DNA of 64,000 bases from Acidobacteriota bacterium (lineage in GTDB: Bacteria > Acidobacteriota > Holophagae > Holophagales > Holophagaceae): positions 1 through 64,000 of the forward strand of contig JAJYRN010000010.1 in the NCBI GenBank assembly GCA_021794095.1, written 5' to 3'. The notes under the pieces are model-generated. The model saw only the letters and a program-made list of their open reading frames with translations, did not search any database and was not told the origin of the DNA. The position numbers and the translations under genes were made by a program. This document shows positions 37,815 through 47,583 of this stretch, in pieces; position 1 is the first letter of the stretch, and each line of letters starts with the position of its first letter.

Positions 37815-38882
37815 CTACAGCAGATCCTCGCGGCCTTCGGCCTTGAGGCGCTCGACGATCTGTTTGACGGACTGGGCGCGGTCACGGTGGCAGAGGAGGA
37901 GGGCATCGGGCTCGTCCACGACGATGAGATCCTCCACGCCGCTCGCGGCGATGAGGCGGCGGCCGCCGAAGAACGCGCTGTTGCGGGTATTGAGCAGGAT
38001 TGTCTCGGCCTGGCAGACATTGCCTTCGGCATCGGGCTCCTGGAAGGCGATGGCGGCGGGCCAGGAACCCACATCGGACCAGCGGAAGCGGGCGGGCACC
38101 ACGGCCACCCGCTCGGCCTTCTCCATGAGCGCCACGTCTATGGCCACCTGGGGCAGCTGGCCATAGGCCGCGGCCAGGCGCTCCGGGTCGGCGCCCGCCG
38201 CCGCCCAGACATCCAGGGGCGCAAGCACCTCGGGGGCATGCCGCAGCAGACCCGCGCGGAGATCCGCCAGCGTCCATACGAACATGCCCGCGTTCCAGTA
38301 GTGGCGGCCCGATTCGAGGTACTGGACCGCCACCTCCACCGGCGGTTTCTCGCGGAAGGCGCGCACCCGGAGCACCGGTCCCTCGCCCTGAGATTCGATG
38401 TAGCCATAGCCGGTTTCGGGGTAGGCGGGCCGGATGCCGAAGGTGACCAGCTCCCGGGCGCGGGTGGCGTGGGCCACGGCGGTGTCGAGATCCTCCAGAA
38501 ACAGCTCCCGGTCCCCGATCCAGTGGTCCGCGGACAGCACGGCCATCACGCCCTCCGGGAACCGGCGCTCGATCTGGACCAGGGCCAGAGCAAGGCAGGG
38601 CGCGGTGTTGCGGCCCTCGGGCTCCACGAGCACGTTTTCCGGCGGCAGCTGCGGAAGCATCCGGCGGGTCTCCTCGGCCAGATCCTCCGTGGTGACGATG
38701 AAGGTCCGCTCCGGGGCGACATGGCCCTCCAGCCGTTGAACCGTCTGGTGGAGCAGGGTCTCGGTGCCCACGATGGCCAGGAACTGCTTGGGGCGGGCGT
38801 TCCGGCTGCGAGGCCAGAATCGGGTGCCCCGCCCGCCGGCCATCACGACCGCGACCACGGATTGCTGCGCGCCTGCGGGCAT
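37815..38882 (-). CDS. manC: Mannose-1-phosphate guanylyltransferase
   Basis: 355 residues. Start ATG at 38882 with GGAG six bases upstream (a GTG one codon earlier is possible). The nucleotidyltransferase signature GGRGTRFWPRSR followed by RPKQF, plus EPEGRNTAPCLALAL, LSADHWIG and NAGMFVWTLADL, identify a GDP-mannose pyrophosphorylase. It lacks the C-terminal isomerase cupin of bifunctional ManC; that domain is the separate gene at 36376. Makes GDP-mannose from mannose-1-P and GTP for glycans. Confidence 0.93.
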   Translation of the reverse strand: MPAGAQQSVVAVVMAGGRGTRFWPRSRNARPKQFLAIVGTETLLHQTVQRLEGHVAPERTFIVTTEDLAEETRRMLPQLPPENVLVEPEGRNTAPCLALALVQIERRFPEGVMAVLSADHWIGDRELFLEDLDTAVAHATRARELVTFGIRPAYPETGYGYIESQGEGPVLRVRAFREKPPVEVAVQYLESGRHYWNAGMFVWTLADLRAGLLRHAPEVLAPLDVWAAAGADPERLAAAYGQLPQVAIDVALMEKAERVAVVPARFRWSDVGSWPAAIAFQEPDAEGNVCQAETILLNTRNSAFFGGRRLIAASGVEDLIVVDEPDALLLCHRDRAQSVKQIVERLKAEGREDLL

Positions 38883-38957
38883 CACGGTCTCCAGGAAGAT
38901 GCCCGCGCTGCGGGCGCCTTCCAGCCTACCGCCTTGGGACGGCGCCTGTCCCGGATC

Positions 38958-39926
38958 TCAGCGGGCCAGCACCGACACGAGGGCGCCCAGATCCTTGGCT
39001 GGCACGGGATGGGGGTCCAGGACGCGGGAGATCGGCTGGGCCGCCATGGCACCGGCGACCTCCCCGAGGTAGAAGTCCCGCTCGCCTCGGGCCAGACGCA
39101 GCACGGCCTCGGAACCCCAGCGGCTGCCCCAGATCCGATCCAGGGCCGAGGGGCTGCCGCCGCGCTGGATGTGGCCCAGCACCACCACCCGCAAATCCAG
39201 TCCGTAGTCCCCTTCCAGGCGCGCGCCCACGGCCATGGCGTTGCCGACGCCATCGCCTTCCGCCACGACGACGATGGAGCTGCGCTTGCCGCGGATCCAG
39301 TTGGCGTGGAGCTGGGAGACCAGGGCCTCGTAGGTATCATCGGGCGATTCGGGATAGAGCACCGCCTCAGCCCCACAGGCGATGGCGGTATGGACCGCCA
39401 GGATGCCCGAACTGCGGCCCATGACTTCCACCAGGAACAGGCGCCCGTGGCTGGAGGCCGTGTCGCGGATGCGGTCAATGGCTTCCACAGCGGTGTTCAG
39501 CGCCGTATCGAACCCCAGGGTCCGGTCCGTCCCTGGCAGATCGTTGTCAATGGTGCCGGGGATGCCCGCGCAGGCAATGCCATGCTCGCGGGAGAGGGCC
39601 TCGGCCGCCCGGAAACTGCCATCGCCGCCGATGATGACCAGGGCCTCGATGCCCACCGCCTTCAACCGTCCGGCGGCATCGGCCCGGCGCTCGGGTTGAT
39701 GGAATTCCGGACACCGCGCCGTGCGGAGGATGGTGCCGCCTCGCTGAAGGATGTTGGCACAGGAGCGGGTGGCGAGGGGCGCCATGTCCCCGTCCAGAAG
39801 CCCCTGGTAGCCCCGGTAGATGCCGTACACCTCGTGCCCGAGGGCATCCGCTTGGCGTACCACGGCGCGGATGGCGGCATTCATCCCCGGCGCATCCCCA
39901 CCCGACGTCAGAACGCCCAGTTTCAT
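38958..39926 (-). CDS. pfkA: ATP-dependent 6-phosphofructokinase
   Basis: 322 residues with LTSGGDAPGMNAAIR, GGDGS (Gly103 after Asp102, the residue typical of ATP-using rather than pyrophosphate-using enzymes), GTIDNDLPGTD (catalytic Asp127) and VLGHIQRGGSP. It phosphorylates fructose-6-P in glycolysis. Length matches bacterial PfkA (320). Its start overlaps the stop of the small basic protein gene upstream by 4 bases, suggesting joint translation. Confidence 0.95.
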   Translation of the reverse strand: MKLGVLTSGGDAPGMNAAIRAVVRQADALGHEVYGIYRGYQGLLDGDMAPLATRSCANILQRGGTILRTARCPEFHQPERRADAAGRLKAVGIEALVIIGGDGSFRAAEALSREHGIACAGIPGTIDNDLPGTDRTLGFDTALNTAVEAIDRIRDTASSHGRLFLVEVMGRSSGILAVHTAIACGAEAVLYPESPDDTYEALVSQLHANWIRGKRSSIVVVAEGDGVGNAMAVGARLEGDYGLDLRVVVLGHIQRGGSPSALDRIWGSRWGSEAVLRLARGERDFYLGEVAGAMAAQPISRVLDPHPVPAKDLGALVSVLAR

Positions 39927-40237
39927 CGTCTGGCCTTGCCGCGCGGGATCTTTCGCGTGATCCGCTTCCGCACTTTGTGCACGGGATGCCGCTTCTTCCG
40001 GACGCGGGAGCGGCGATAACGCCGGCGCCCCGCGGGGGTATCCTTCACGTGGGTCTCGGGGGGCGGGAGCGGCGGCGGCTCCGTGATGCCCTTGGGTAGC
40101 GGAGGCAGATCCCCATCCGGCACGCCCAGGGCTGCGGCCCGTTGGGCCCGCGCCTTCATGACCGGATCCTCTCGGCCACGGACGGTGCCCACCAGTCCGA
40201 GGGCAAGGGCGCTGACAACAATGGCTCGGCGCGGCAT
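39923..40237 (-). CDS. Small exported protein with strongly basic C-terminus
   Basis: 104 residues: an N-terminal signal-like segment (AIVVSALALGLVGTVRG), a Pro-rich middle (EPPPLPPPE) and a C-terminal third very rich in Arg/Lys (RRRYRRSRVRKKRH onward). No family is recognised. It overlaps pfkA by 4 bases and starts 18 bp after the CheZ-like gene, so it is likely co-transcribed. The basic tail could bind nucleic acid, lipopolysaccharide or peptidoglycan; none can be shown here. Confidence 0.65.
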   Translation of the reverse strand: MPRRAIVVSALALGLVGTVRGREDPVMKARAQRAAALGVPDGDLPPLPKGITEPPPLPPPETHVKDTPAGRRRYRRSRVRKKRHPVHKVRKRITRKIPRGKARR

Positions 40238-40255
40238 GGTCCCCTCCCGAGGCGA

Positions 40256-40783
40256 TTATCCCGCATCCCCCGGTTTGGGCGAACGATCCTTCAGCGCCTT
40301 GGCCATGAACTCCGCGACGATGCGATCCGCATCTTCCTTGGTGACATCGGCTATCTGGGGCTCGCGCTGCAGGATGTCCCGGCCCGAGGGGGCCATCTTG
40401 GGCAGATGGTCCTCCGCAGGCTGGAGCCGTCCAAGCACGTACTGGGCCACTTCGATCAGGCTGCGGCCGACCCGTTCCAGCTTCTGGCGGACCACATCCT
40501 GGTACTGGTAGAGATCGAAGGCGCCCTGGATGTTGTAGGCGCCGTTGTCCGCATGGAAACCGATCTGCTCCAGACGGTCCGTGAGCTTATCCAGGTCGGG
40601 AGAGGGAGGGACCAGGTTCCGCAGGATGTCCTGGCATTCCCGGGCCAGGCTCTGGATCTCTTCGAAGCTGTGCTGGACCACCTCGATCTGGTCAAGCACA
40701 CGCTCGGCCCCGCCCTCCTGCTCCCGTGCGATCTGCATGAGCTGGTCAGGAATGGCCTGGTTTTCCTGGGGCTTATCCGGCAT
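40256..40783 (-). CDS. CheZ-like chemotaxis phosphatase
   Basis: 175 largely helical residues. The segment QYQDVVRQKLERVGRSL contains Asp96 and Gln100 spaced as the catalytic Asp-x3-Gln of CheZ-type CheY-P phosphatases (D143/Q147 in E. coli). The C-terminus AEFMAKALKDRS is short and charged, as in CheZ, where the tail binds CheY. A near-consensus sigma-28 promoter lies 20 bases upstream of the ATG (40803-40829), as expected for a chemotaxis gene. Upstream half (EEIQSLARECQDILRNL) is coiled. Overall similarity to proteobacterial CheZ is low, so the call depends on motif plus promoter. Confidence 0.78.
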   Translation of the reverse strand: MPDKPQENQAIPDQLMQIAREQEGGAERVLDQIEVVQHSFEEIQSLARECQDILRNLVPPSPDLDKLTDRLEQIGFHADNGAYNIQGAFDLYQYQDVVRQKLERVGRSLIEVAQYVLGRLQPAEDHLPKMAPSGRDILQREPQIADVTKEDADRIVAEFMAKALKDRSPKPGDAG

Positions 40784-40802
40784 GGGCGGCTCCGTATCCG
40801 GT

Positions 40803-40829
40803 TTATCGGCTGTGCCTCGGGAAACTTTG
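40803..40829 (-). promoter_or_regulatory. Sigma-28 (FliA) promoter of the CheZ-like gene
   Basis: On the minus strand CAAAGTTT-N11-GCCGATAA; the consensus is TAAAGTTT-N11-GCCGATAA, so 15 of 16 positions match with exact spacing. The gene starts 20 bases downstream of the -10. Confidence 0.85.
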
Positions 40830-40857
40830 AATCCGTGACATTACCGCCGCACGATAG

Positions 40858-42750
<1,893 letters not shown>

Positions 42751-42865
42751 TTCGGGCCTCCGTCCCACCCGATTCTCATCCCTGATCCTGGCGCTCCGAT
42801 ACATGCTGCGGGGAAGGATTCCCTTCAGCCCCGGTCTGTGTCCTTTCAGCCGCCAGGATTCTGCC

Positions 42866-43756
42866 ATGGAAAACACCCGCGTATTGGTTGTCGAAGATGA
42901 GCCCCTGAGCCTGGACCTGCTCGTCGAGAACCTCACCTTCGAGGGCTACGAAACGATGGGCGTGGCCACCGGTTCGGAGGCCTGGAACCTCCTGGCGAAG
43001 GATCCAGATGCCTACGATGTGATCCTGCTCGACCGCATGATGCCGGACATGGATGGCATCGAGATCCTCCGCCGCCTCAAGGGCCAGCCGGTGCCGATCC
43101 GGGCCTCGGTCATCATGCAGACTGCCCTTGCCAGCGATGTGGACATCGTGGAAGGCCTGAAGGCCGGGGCCTACTACTACCTGACCAAGCCCTTCACGTC
43201 GCAGGCCCTGCTTGCCATCGTGGGCGCCGCCGCCCGGGACCGCCGGGGCTACCGCGAGCTCCAGCGGGAGACTCAGCAGGCCAACCGTGGCCTCTGCTGC
43301 CTCGTCACCGGCCAGTTCGCCTTCCAGACCCCCGAGCAGGCCTGGGATCTGGCGGCGCTCTTGGCCAAGACCACGCCCCATCCCGAACGCGCGGCGGGGG
43401 GCCTGGCGGAGCTGATGCTCAACGCCATCGAGCACGGCAACCTCGGGATCGGGTACGACGAGAAATCCCGGCTGCTGGAGACGGGTTCCTGGCGGGAGGA
43501 GATCGCCCGCCGGCTCGCGCTGCCCGAGCATGCCGGCAAGCAGGCCTGGGTGGGCTTCGAGCGGCAGGACCGGGAAATCCAGTTCCGCATCCAGGACCAG
43601 GGCCCCGGCTTCGAGTGGCAGCGCTACCTGGAACTCAGCCCCAACCGCGCCTTCCACCTGCATGGTCGCGGCATCGCCATGTCCCGGCAGCTATGGTTTG
43701 ATCACCTGGACTACCCCGGGGACGGCCACGAGGTGCTGGCGGCCATCCGCATCTGA
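42866..43756 (+). CDS. Response-regulator receiver fused to HATPase_c (RsbW-like) domain
   Basis: 296 residues from the ATG at 42866 (AGGA upstream). The N-terminal CheY-type receiver has Asp56 in VILLDRMMPDMDG and Lys in YLTKPF. The C-terminal half has a GHKL-type ATPase N-box, GGLAELMLNAIEHGNLGIGYDEK, and a G-box-like DQGPGF, resembling SpoIIAB/RsbW anti-sigma kinases rather than dimerising histidine kinases. No HisKA region is seen. Phosphorylation could switch the ATPase domain, as in partner-switching regulators. An HPt gene faces it 16 bp away. Confidence 0.87.
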   Translation: MENTRVLVVEDEPLSLDLLVENLTFEGYETMGVATGSEAWNLLAKDPDAYDVILLDRMMPDMDGIEILRRLKGQPVPIRASVIMQTALASDVDIVEGLKAGAYYYLTKPFTSQALLAIVGAAARDRRGYRELQRETQQANRGLCCLVTGQFAFQTPEQAWDLAALLAKTTPHPERAAGGLAELMLNAIEHGNLGIGYDEKSRLLETGSWREEIARRLALPEHAGKQAWVGFERQDREIQFRIQDQGPGFEWQRYLELSPNRAFHLHGRGIAMSRQLWFDHLDYPGDGHEVLAAIRI

Positions 43757-43772
43757 GCGGTACCCGTCGGCC

Positions 43773-44156
43773 TCAGCCCAGGTGGGCTCGGATGGCGCCG
43801 CAGGCAAGGCTGTTTTCCTGGTCGAACCGCGCCAGGATGGCCTCCAGGGGAGCCCCGATGGCCCCTTCGCGCAGGGCCGCTTCCAATTCAGCGGCCACCG
43901 CCTGGATCTGGACCAGCCCCAGGAACCCGGCGGCGCCCTTCACGGAATGCGCCAGGCTCAAGGCATCCCCGGGCCGCCCCCCGGAGACGGCGTTCTTGAG
44001 CGTCTGGCCATCCTCGGCGTGGAGTTCCTCGTACCGGCGCACCAGCCGGAAGAGGCTTTCCTCCCGCCCCCCGACTGTCTGCAGCCCCACCTCCAGGGCC
44101 AGGCCCGGAATCCGGGTCAGAGCCGTCTGCCGCTGTTCCGCCGCCGGTTCCGTCAT
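43773..44156 (-). CDS. Histidine phosphotransfer (HPt) protein
   Basis: 127 residues, helical, with the HPt motif AHSVKGAAGFLG (phosphorylatable His70). HPt proteins relay phosphate between hybrid kinases and receivers. It converges on the receiver-ATPase gene 16 bp away, a likely relay partner, though the two are on opposite strands. No sigma-28 or other strong promoter is seen upstream. Confidence 0.87.
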   Translation of the reverse strand: MTEPAAEQRQTALTRIPGLALEVGLQTVGGREESLFRLVRRYEELHAEDGQTLKNAVSGGRPGDALSLAHSVKGAAGFLGLVQIQAVAAELEAALREGAIGAPLEAILARFDQENSLACGAIRAHLG

Positions 44157-44549
44157 CCCCGCTCCTTTTTCGCCCCATAGTCCTCGATCGGGCCAGGATA
44201 GCCCGGTTCCAGGCCTCCCGCAGGGAGGGCCACTCTCTCCCGTGTGAATAAACGAGTTATGCCTACTCTATGAGCGTCGGGCGCGGCAGGCGCCAGGAAG
44301 CCCGGGGACATGAACCCCGAGGCGGGATACCCTGGTTCACGCAGGGGACAATCCTTGTTGGCCGTCCCCCGCGGCGTTGGATAAACTCTGACGCAACCAC
44401 CCGCAGGCCAAAGCATGAACGCCAGGTCTGCGATCTGCACCCGGTTTCCGCCTGTCCATACCTGGACCGGTTCTCGGAAGTAATGAAGGGCGCATCGCTT
44501 CAGCTTTGCTTTTCCCGTACCCCCAAGCCATCACCACAAAGGAAGCTCC
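44157..44549. other. 393-bp intergenic region without a recognised gene
   Basis: Between the HPt and pentapeptide-repeat genes, which diverge here. Small hairpins occur (CGGGG/CCCCG near 44302-44318 and CCCTG/CAGGG near 44331-44347). Short frames on both strands have no ribosome site and look like GC-rich noise. No riboswitch core (TPP, cobalamin, SAM, GEMM) is recognisable. It probably holds the promoters of both genes. Confidence 0.6.
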
Positions 44550-46892
44550 ATGAGCGAACTGACCCGGAAGGAAGTGGTCTTCATTCTCAGGTCGGGGAAG
44601 AACTTCCAGCGCCACGACCTGAGCGGGCTTGACCTGCGGGGCTTCGATTTTTCCGGCGCCAACCTTGCCGAAGCGAATCTCGCGGGCGCCATCCTCGATC
44701 AGACCACCCTGCGCGGAGCGATCCTGACGGGCGCCGATCTGCGTCTGGCCAACCTCAACGAGGCCGACCTGGAGGGCGCCAACCTCTCCCGCGCCCGGCT
44801 GGCAGGAGCTGATCTCTCGGGTGCGAATCTCACCCGGGCCGATCTCACATTCTTCGACATCCAGCAGTACGAACCCGCGACCATCCCTCATTTCGTCGGC
44901 ACCACCCTGGCTGGCGCCAACCTGGCAGGCGTCACCCTCACCGGCGTGGACCTGAGTGGCAAGGATCTCCGCGGGGCGGATCTCAGCGACGCGGACCTCC
45001 GGCAAACCGTGCTCGAGGGCGCCAATCTGGAAGGCGCCAACCTGAGCGGCGCCAACCTGGTGGGCGCCAACCTCGCCAAGGCCAACCTCTCGGGCGCCCG
45101 GCTCCACGGCAGCACCCTGGGCGGCGCAAACCTGAATCTGGCCAACCTCGCCGGCGCCGATTTTTCGGGCGCCGATCTGCACTGGGCCAGCCTGACCGAG
45201 GCCGATCTCCAGGGCGCGAACCTCAGCCAGAGCAACCTCAAAGGCACAAACCTGTCCGGCGCCAATCTGACGGGCGCCGACCTTCGCCACCTGGACATCC
45301 TGCAGTACGACCGCAACGACGTGCCGAAGCTCAAGGGCGCCAACCTCTCTGGAGCCAACCTCGCCGGCACCAAGCTCCGGGGCATTGACCTCGGCCACAC
45401 CAACCTGAGCCGCGCGGATCTCCAGGATGCGGTGCTCCACCAGGCCAACCTGGAAAGTGCGGATCTCCGGGAGGCCAACCTGAAGGGCGCGGATCTCCGG
45501 GAGTGCAGCCTCAGCGGCTCTGTGCTCGCCGGCGCGAACCTGGGCGCCGCCCGCCTGGGCGGGGCGCTGCTGGGCCACACGGACCTGCGCGGCGCCGATC
45601 TCACCGGCGCGGACCTCCGGGAGATCAACCTCAGCGGCGCGAACCTCAGCGACGCGAACCTCAGCGGCGCCACCCTCACGGGCGCCGAGTTGGCGGACGC
45701 GGTTCTGGCCGGCACGCTGCTGGTGGGCGCCAACCTCAGCAGCGTGGATCTTTCCCGCAAGAACCTCAAGGGAGCCAACCTCTCCAAGGCGGATCTCACC
45801 CAGACCAACCTGGATGGCGCGAACCTGGCCGGTGCCATTTTCAGCGGCGCGCGCCTGACCGAGACCCATCTCGGCGGCGCCAACCTGCGGGGAGCTATGC
45901 TGAGCGGCAGCGATCTGCGGACCGCCAACATCTGCGGCGCGGACCTCAGCAGCGCCGACCTGGCCGGGGCCGATCTGAAAGACAGCATCCTCAGCGCGAA
46001 TTTCCACGGTGCGAACCTCTGCGCGGCGACCCTTCAGGGCGCCACCCTGGACCGGGCCGTCTTCACCGCGGCCAACCTTTCGGATGTGGACCTGCGCGGC
46101 TTCATCCTCGAAGGCATGGACTTGAACCATGCCGTGCTCGACGGCGCCAACCTCGCAGGCAGCGTGCTGCGGGGCGCCATCCTGCGGTCCGCCCGGGGCC
46201 TGGGCGCCGACTGCAGTGGCTGCGACATGGTGCGCGCCGACCTGCGGGCCTCCGATTTCAGCGGCGCGAATTTCGGCGGTTGCAACCTGGAAGGCGCGGA
46301 TCTGCGCGAGGCCAATCTGGCCTCCCTGCCGACCGAATCCCGTGGCGAGTACCGCACCAACCTGACCGGCGCCAACCTCACCCGCGCCAACCTCGGCGGC
46401 GCCAGCCTCTACCAGGCCAACCTGAACGAAGCCCAGTTGGTGAACGCCGATCTCACCAGCGCCAGCCTCGTGTGGGCCGATCTGCGCGGCGTGGATCTCC
46501 GCCAGACGATCTTCAAGGACACGGATCTGCGACAGGCCAACCTGGATGGCGCCAACCTTTGTGGCGCCGATCTCCGCGAGACCCTGCTCGAGGACGCCTT
46601 CCTGGATGCCGCCAACCTCTCCGGCGCCAACCTCTCCGGCGTCAAGCTCGCCGGCGCGGATCTGCGCCACACCAACCTCATTGACGCCAGCCTGGACGGC
46701 GCCGACCTGAGCGGCGCCAACCTGGTGAGCGCGAACCTGGTGTGGACGAACCTGAGCGGCGCCAACCTCAGTGGCGCCAACCTCAGTCATGCGAAGCTCA
46801 GTGGTGCCAACCTGGGCGGTGCGGACCTGCGCGAGGCCGACCTCACGGGAACCCACCTCGACAACGCCAGCCTCCAGAACGCCAAGCGCTGA
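44550..46892 (+). CDS. Very long pentapeptide-repeat protein
   Basis: 780 residues, almost all A(D/N)LxG(A/x) pentapeptides, predicted to form a right-handed quadrilateral beta-helix of nearly 40 coils. Residues 1-30 (SELTRKEVVFILRSGKNFQR) form a short non-repeat cap. Breaks in the repeat occur at TFFDIQQYEPATIPHF (about 95-110), at the related RHLDILQYDRNDVPKL (about 250-265), and at SLPTESRGEYRTN (about 590-605). The paired insertions suggest a duplicated large block. No signal peptide, so it is cytoplasmic. Good ribosome site (AAGGAAG). Function unknown; small family members mimic DNA and protect gyrase, but this is far longer. Confidence 0.93.
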   Translation: MSELTRKEVVFILRSGKNFQRHDLSGLDLRGFDFSGANLAEANLAGAILDQTTLRGAILTGADLRLANLNEADLEGANLSRARLAGADLSGANLTRADLTFFDIQQYEPATIPHFVGTTLAGANLAGVTLTGVDLSGKDLRGADLSDADLRQTVLEGANLEGANLSGANLVGANLAKANLSGARLHGSTLGGANLNLANLAGADFSGADLHWASLTEADLQGANLSQSNLKGTNLSGANLTGADLRHLDILQYDRNDVPKLKGANLSGANLAGTKLRGIDLGHTNLSRADLQDAVLHQANLESADLREANLKGADLRECSLSGSVLAGANLGAARLGGALLGHTDLRGADLTGADLREINLSGANLSDANLSGATLTGAELADAVLAGTLLVGANLSSVDLSRKNLKGANLSKADLTQTNLDGANLAGAIFSGARLTETHLGGANLRGAMLSGSDLRTANICGADLSSADLAGADLKDSILSANFHGANLCAATLQGATLDRAVFTAANLSDVDLRGFILEGMDLNHAVLDGANLAGSVLRGAILRSARGLGADCSGCDMVRADLRASDFSGANFGGCNLEGADLREANLASLPTESRGEYRTNLTGANLTRANLGGASLYQANLNEAQLVNADLTSASLVWADLRGVDLRQTIFKDTDLRQANLDGANLCGADLRETLLEDAFLDAANLSGANLSGVKLAGADLRHTNLIDASLDGADLSGANLVSANLVWTNLSGANLSGANLSHAKLSGANLGGADLREADLTGTHLDNASLQNAKR

Positions 46893-46925
46893 TCGAACCG
46901 AGGAGGACCGCCTGGTCCCCGCTGT

Positions 46926-46950
46926 CCCCGGTTTCAGAACCGGGGTTTGT
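46926..46950 (+). terminator. Terminator after the pentapeptide-repeat gene
   Basis: CCCCGGTT, loop TCAG, AACCGGGG, then TTTGT. It begins 34 bases after the stop and overlaps the 3' end of the convergent bactofilin gene. Confidence 0.7.
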
Positions 46951-47440
46951 CCGGCATTTTCGCCGGCAGGAGGACTTCAGGCTGGGGGGGAAGTCCCGTG
47001 GAGGACCGCTCCGGGAACCGTTCGTCCCGGCGAGGGTGCAGCGGCTCCGGTTCCCGTGGTTCGGGAACCGCGGATCGGGGCATGCAGGTGCCCTGGAGCA
47101 TCCCGCCTTCATCCACCACCAGGGAGCCCATTTCCACCTCGCCTTCCAGCCATCCGGTGCGCTGGATCGCCAGGCAGCCCGTCACCCGGACCACCCCCTC
47201 CACGCGCCCGCCCACCGTCAGGTTCCGCACCTCAATGGTGCCTTTCAGAAAACCGCCGGGGGCCACCAGCACATCCCCCTCGCTGAAGAGGGTGCCCTCC
47301 ACGGTGCCCTCGATCCGGAGGCCCTCCTTGCCCACGTGCAGGTCCCCCTGCCAGCGGGTCCCTTCCCCCAGCACCGTGTGGATCTCCTGGAATCCGCGTG
47401 CGCGGGCGTTTGCCTGGGTCTGGCTCTGGTTGAAAAACAT
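46934..47440 (-). CDS. Bactofilin-family cytoskeletal protein
   Basis: 168 residues. The central DUF583 domain (about 20-115) is a short beta-helix with repeats such as GDLHVGKEGLRIEGTVEGTL and GTIEVRNLTVGGRVEG. Flanking tails are disordered; the C-terminal one is Pro/Arg/Glu-rich (EPREPEPLHPRRDERFPERS). Bactofilins polymerise without nucleotide and organise envelope or polar structures. Convergent with the pentapeptide gene, whose protein is also beta-helical. Confidence 0.88.
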   Translation of the reverse strand: MFFNQSQTQANARARGFQEIHTVLGEGTRWQGDLHVGKEGLRIEGTVEGTLFSEGDVLVAPGGFLKGTIEVRNLTVGGRVEGVVRVTGCLAIQRTGWLEGEVEMGSLVVDEGGMLQGTCMPRSAVPEPREPEPLHPRRDERFPERSSTGLPPQPEVLLPAKMPDKPRF

Positions 47441-47583
47441 GGGACTCCAGGGGCTGAAGGTCGAGGCCCTACGTAGATCCCGCGGCTGCCCTCGACAGGA
47501 TCTTATCGGTCCGGCGACAGGAAAGTCTTGAGCCGGTGCAATACTCGAATCACCGCCGATTCCACTCTGGACCTGCCACGCCC

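Noticed and set aside
44270..44632. 120-codon frame before the pentapeptide gene
   Set aside because: Runs into the real gene in another frame, no ribosome site, no similarity.
44337..46856. 839-codon open frame antisense to the pentapeptide-repeat gene
   Set aside because: It mirrors the 15-base repeat of the sense gene and gives a monotonous Val/Gly/Ala/Gln protein; no ribosome site or family features.
47496..47530. Possible sigma-28 promoter for the bactofilin gene (TCAAGACT...ACCGATAA)
   Set aside because: Spacing between boxes is 13 in place of 11 and the -10 lacks the leading G; too weak beside the two good sites.
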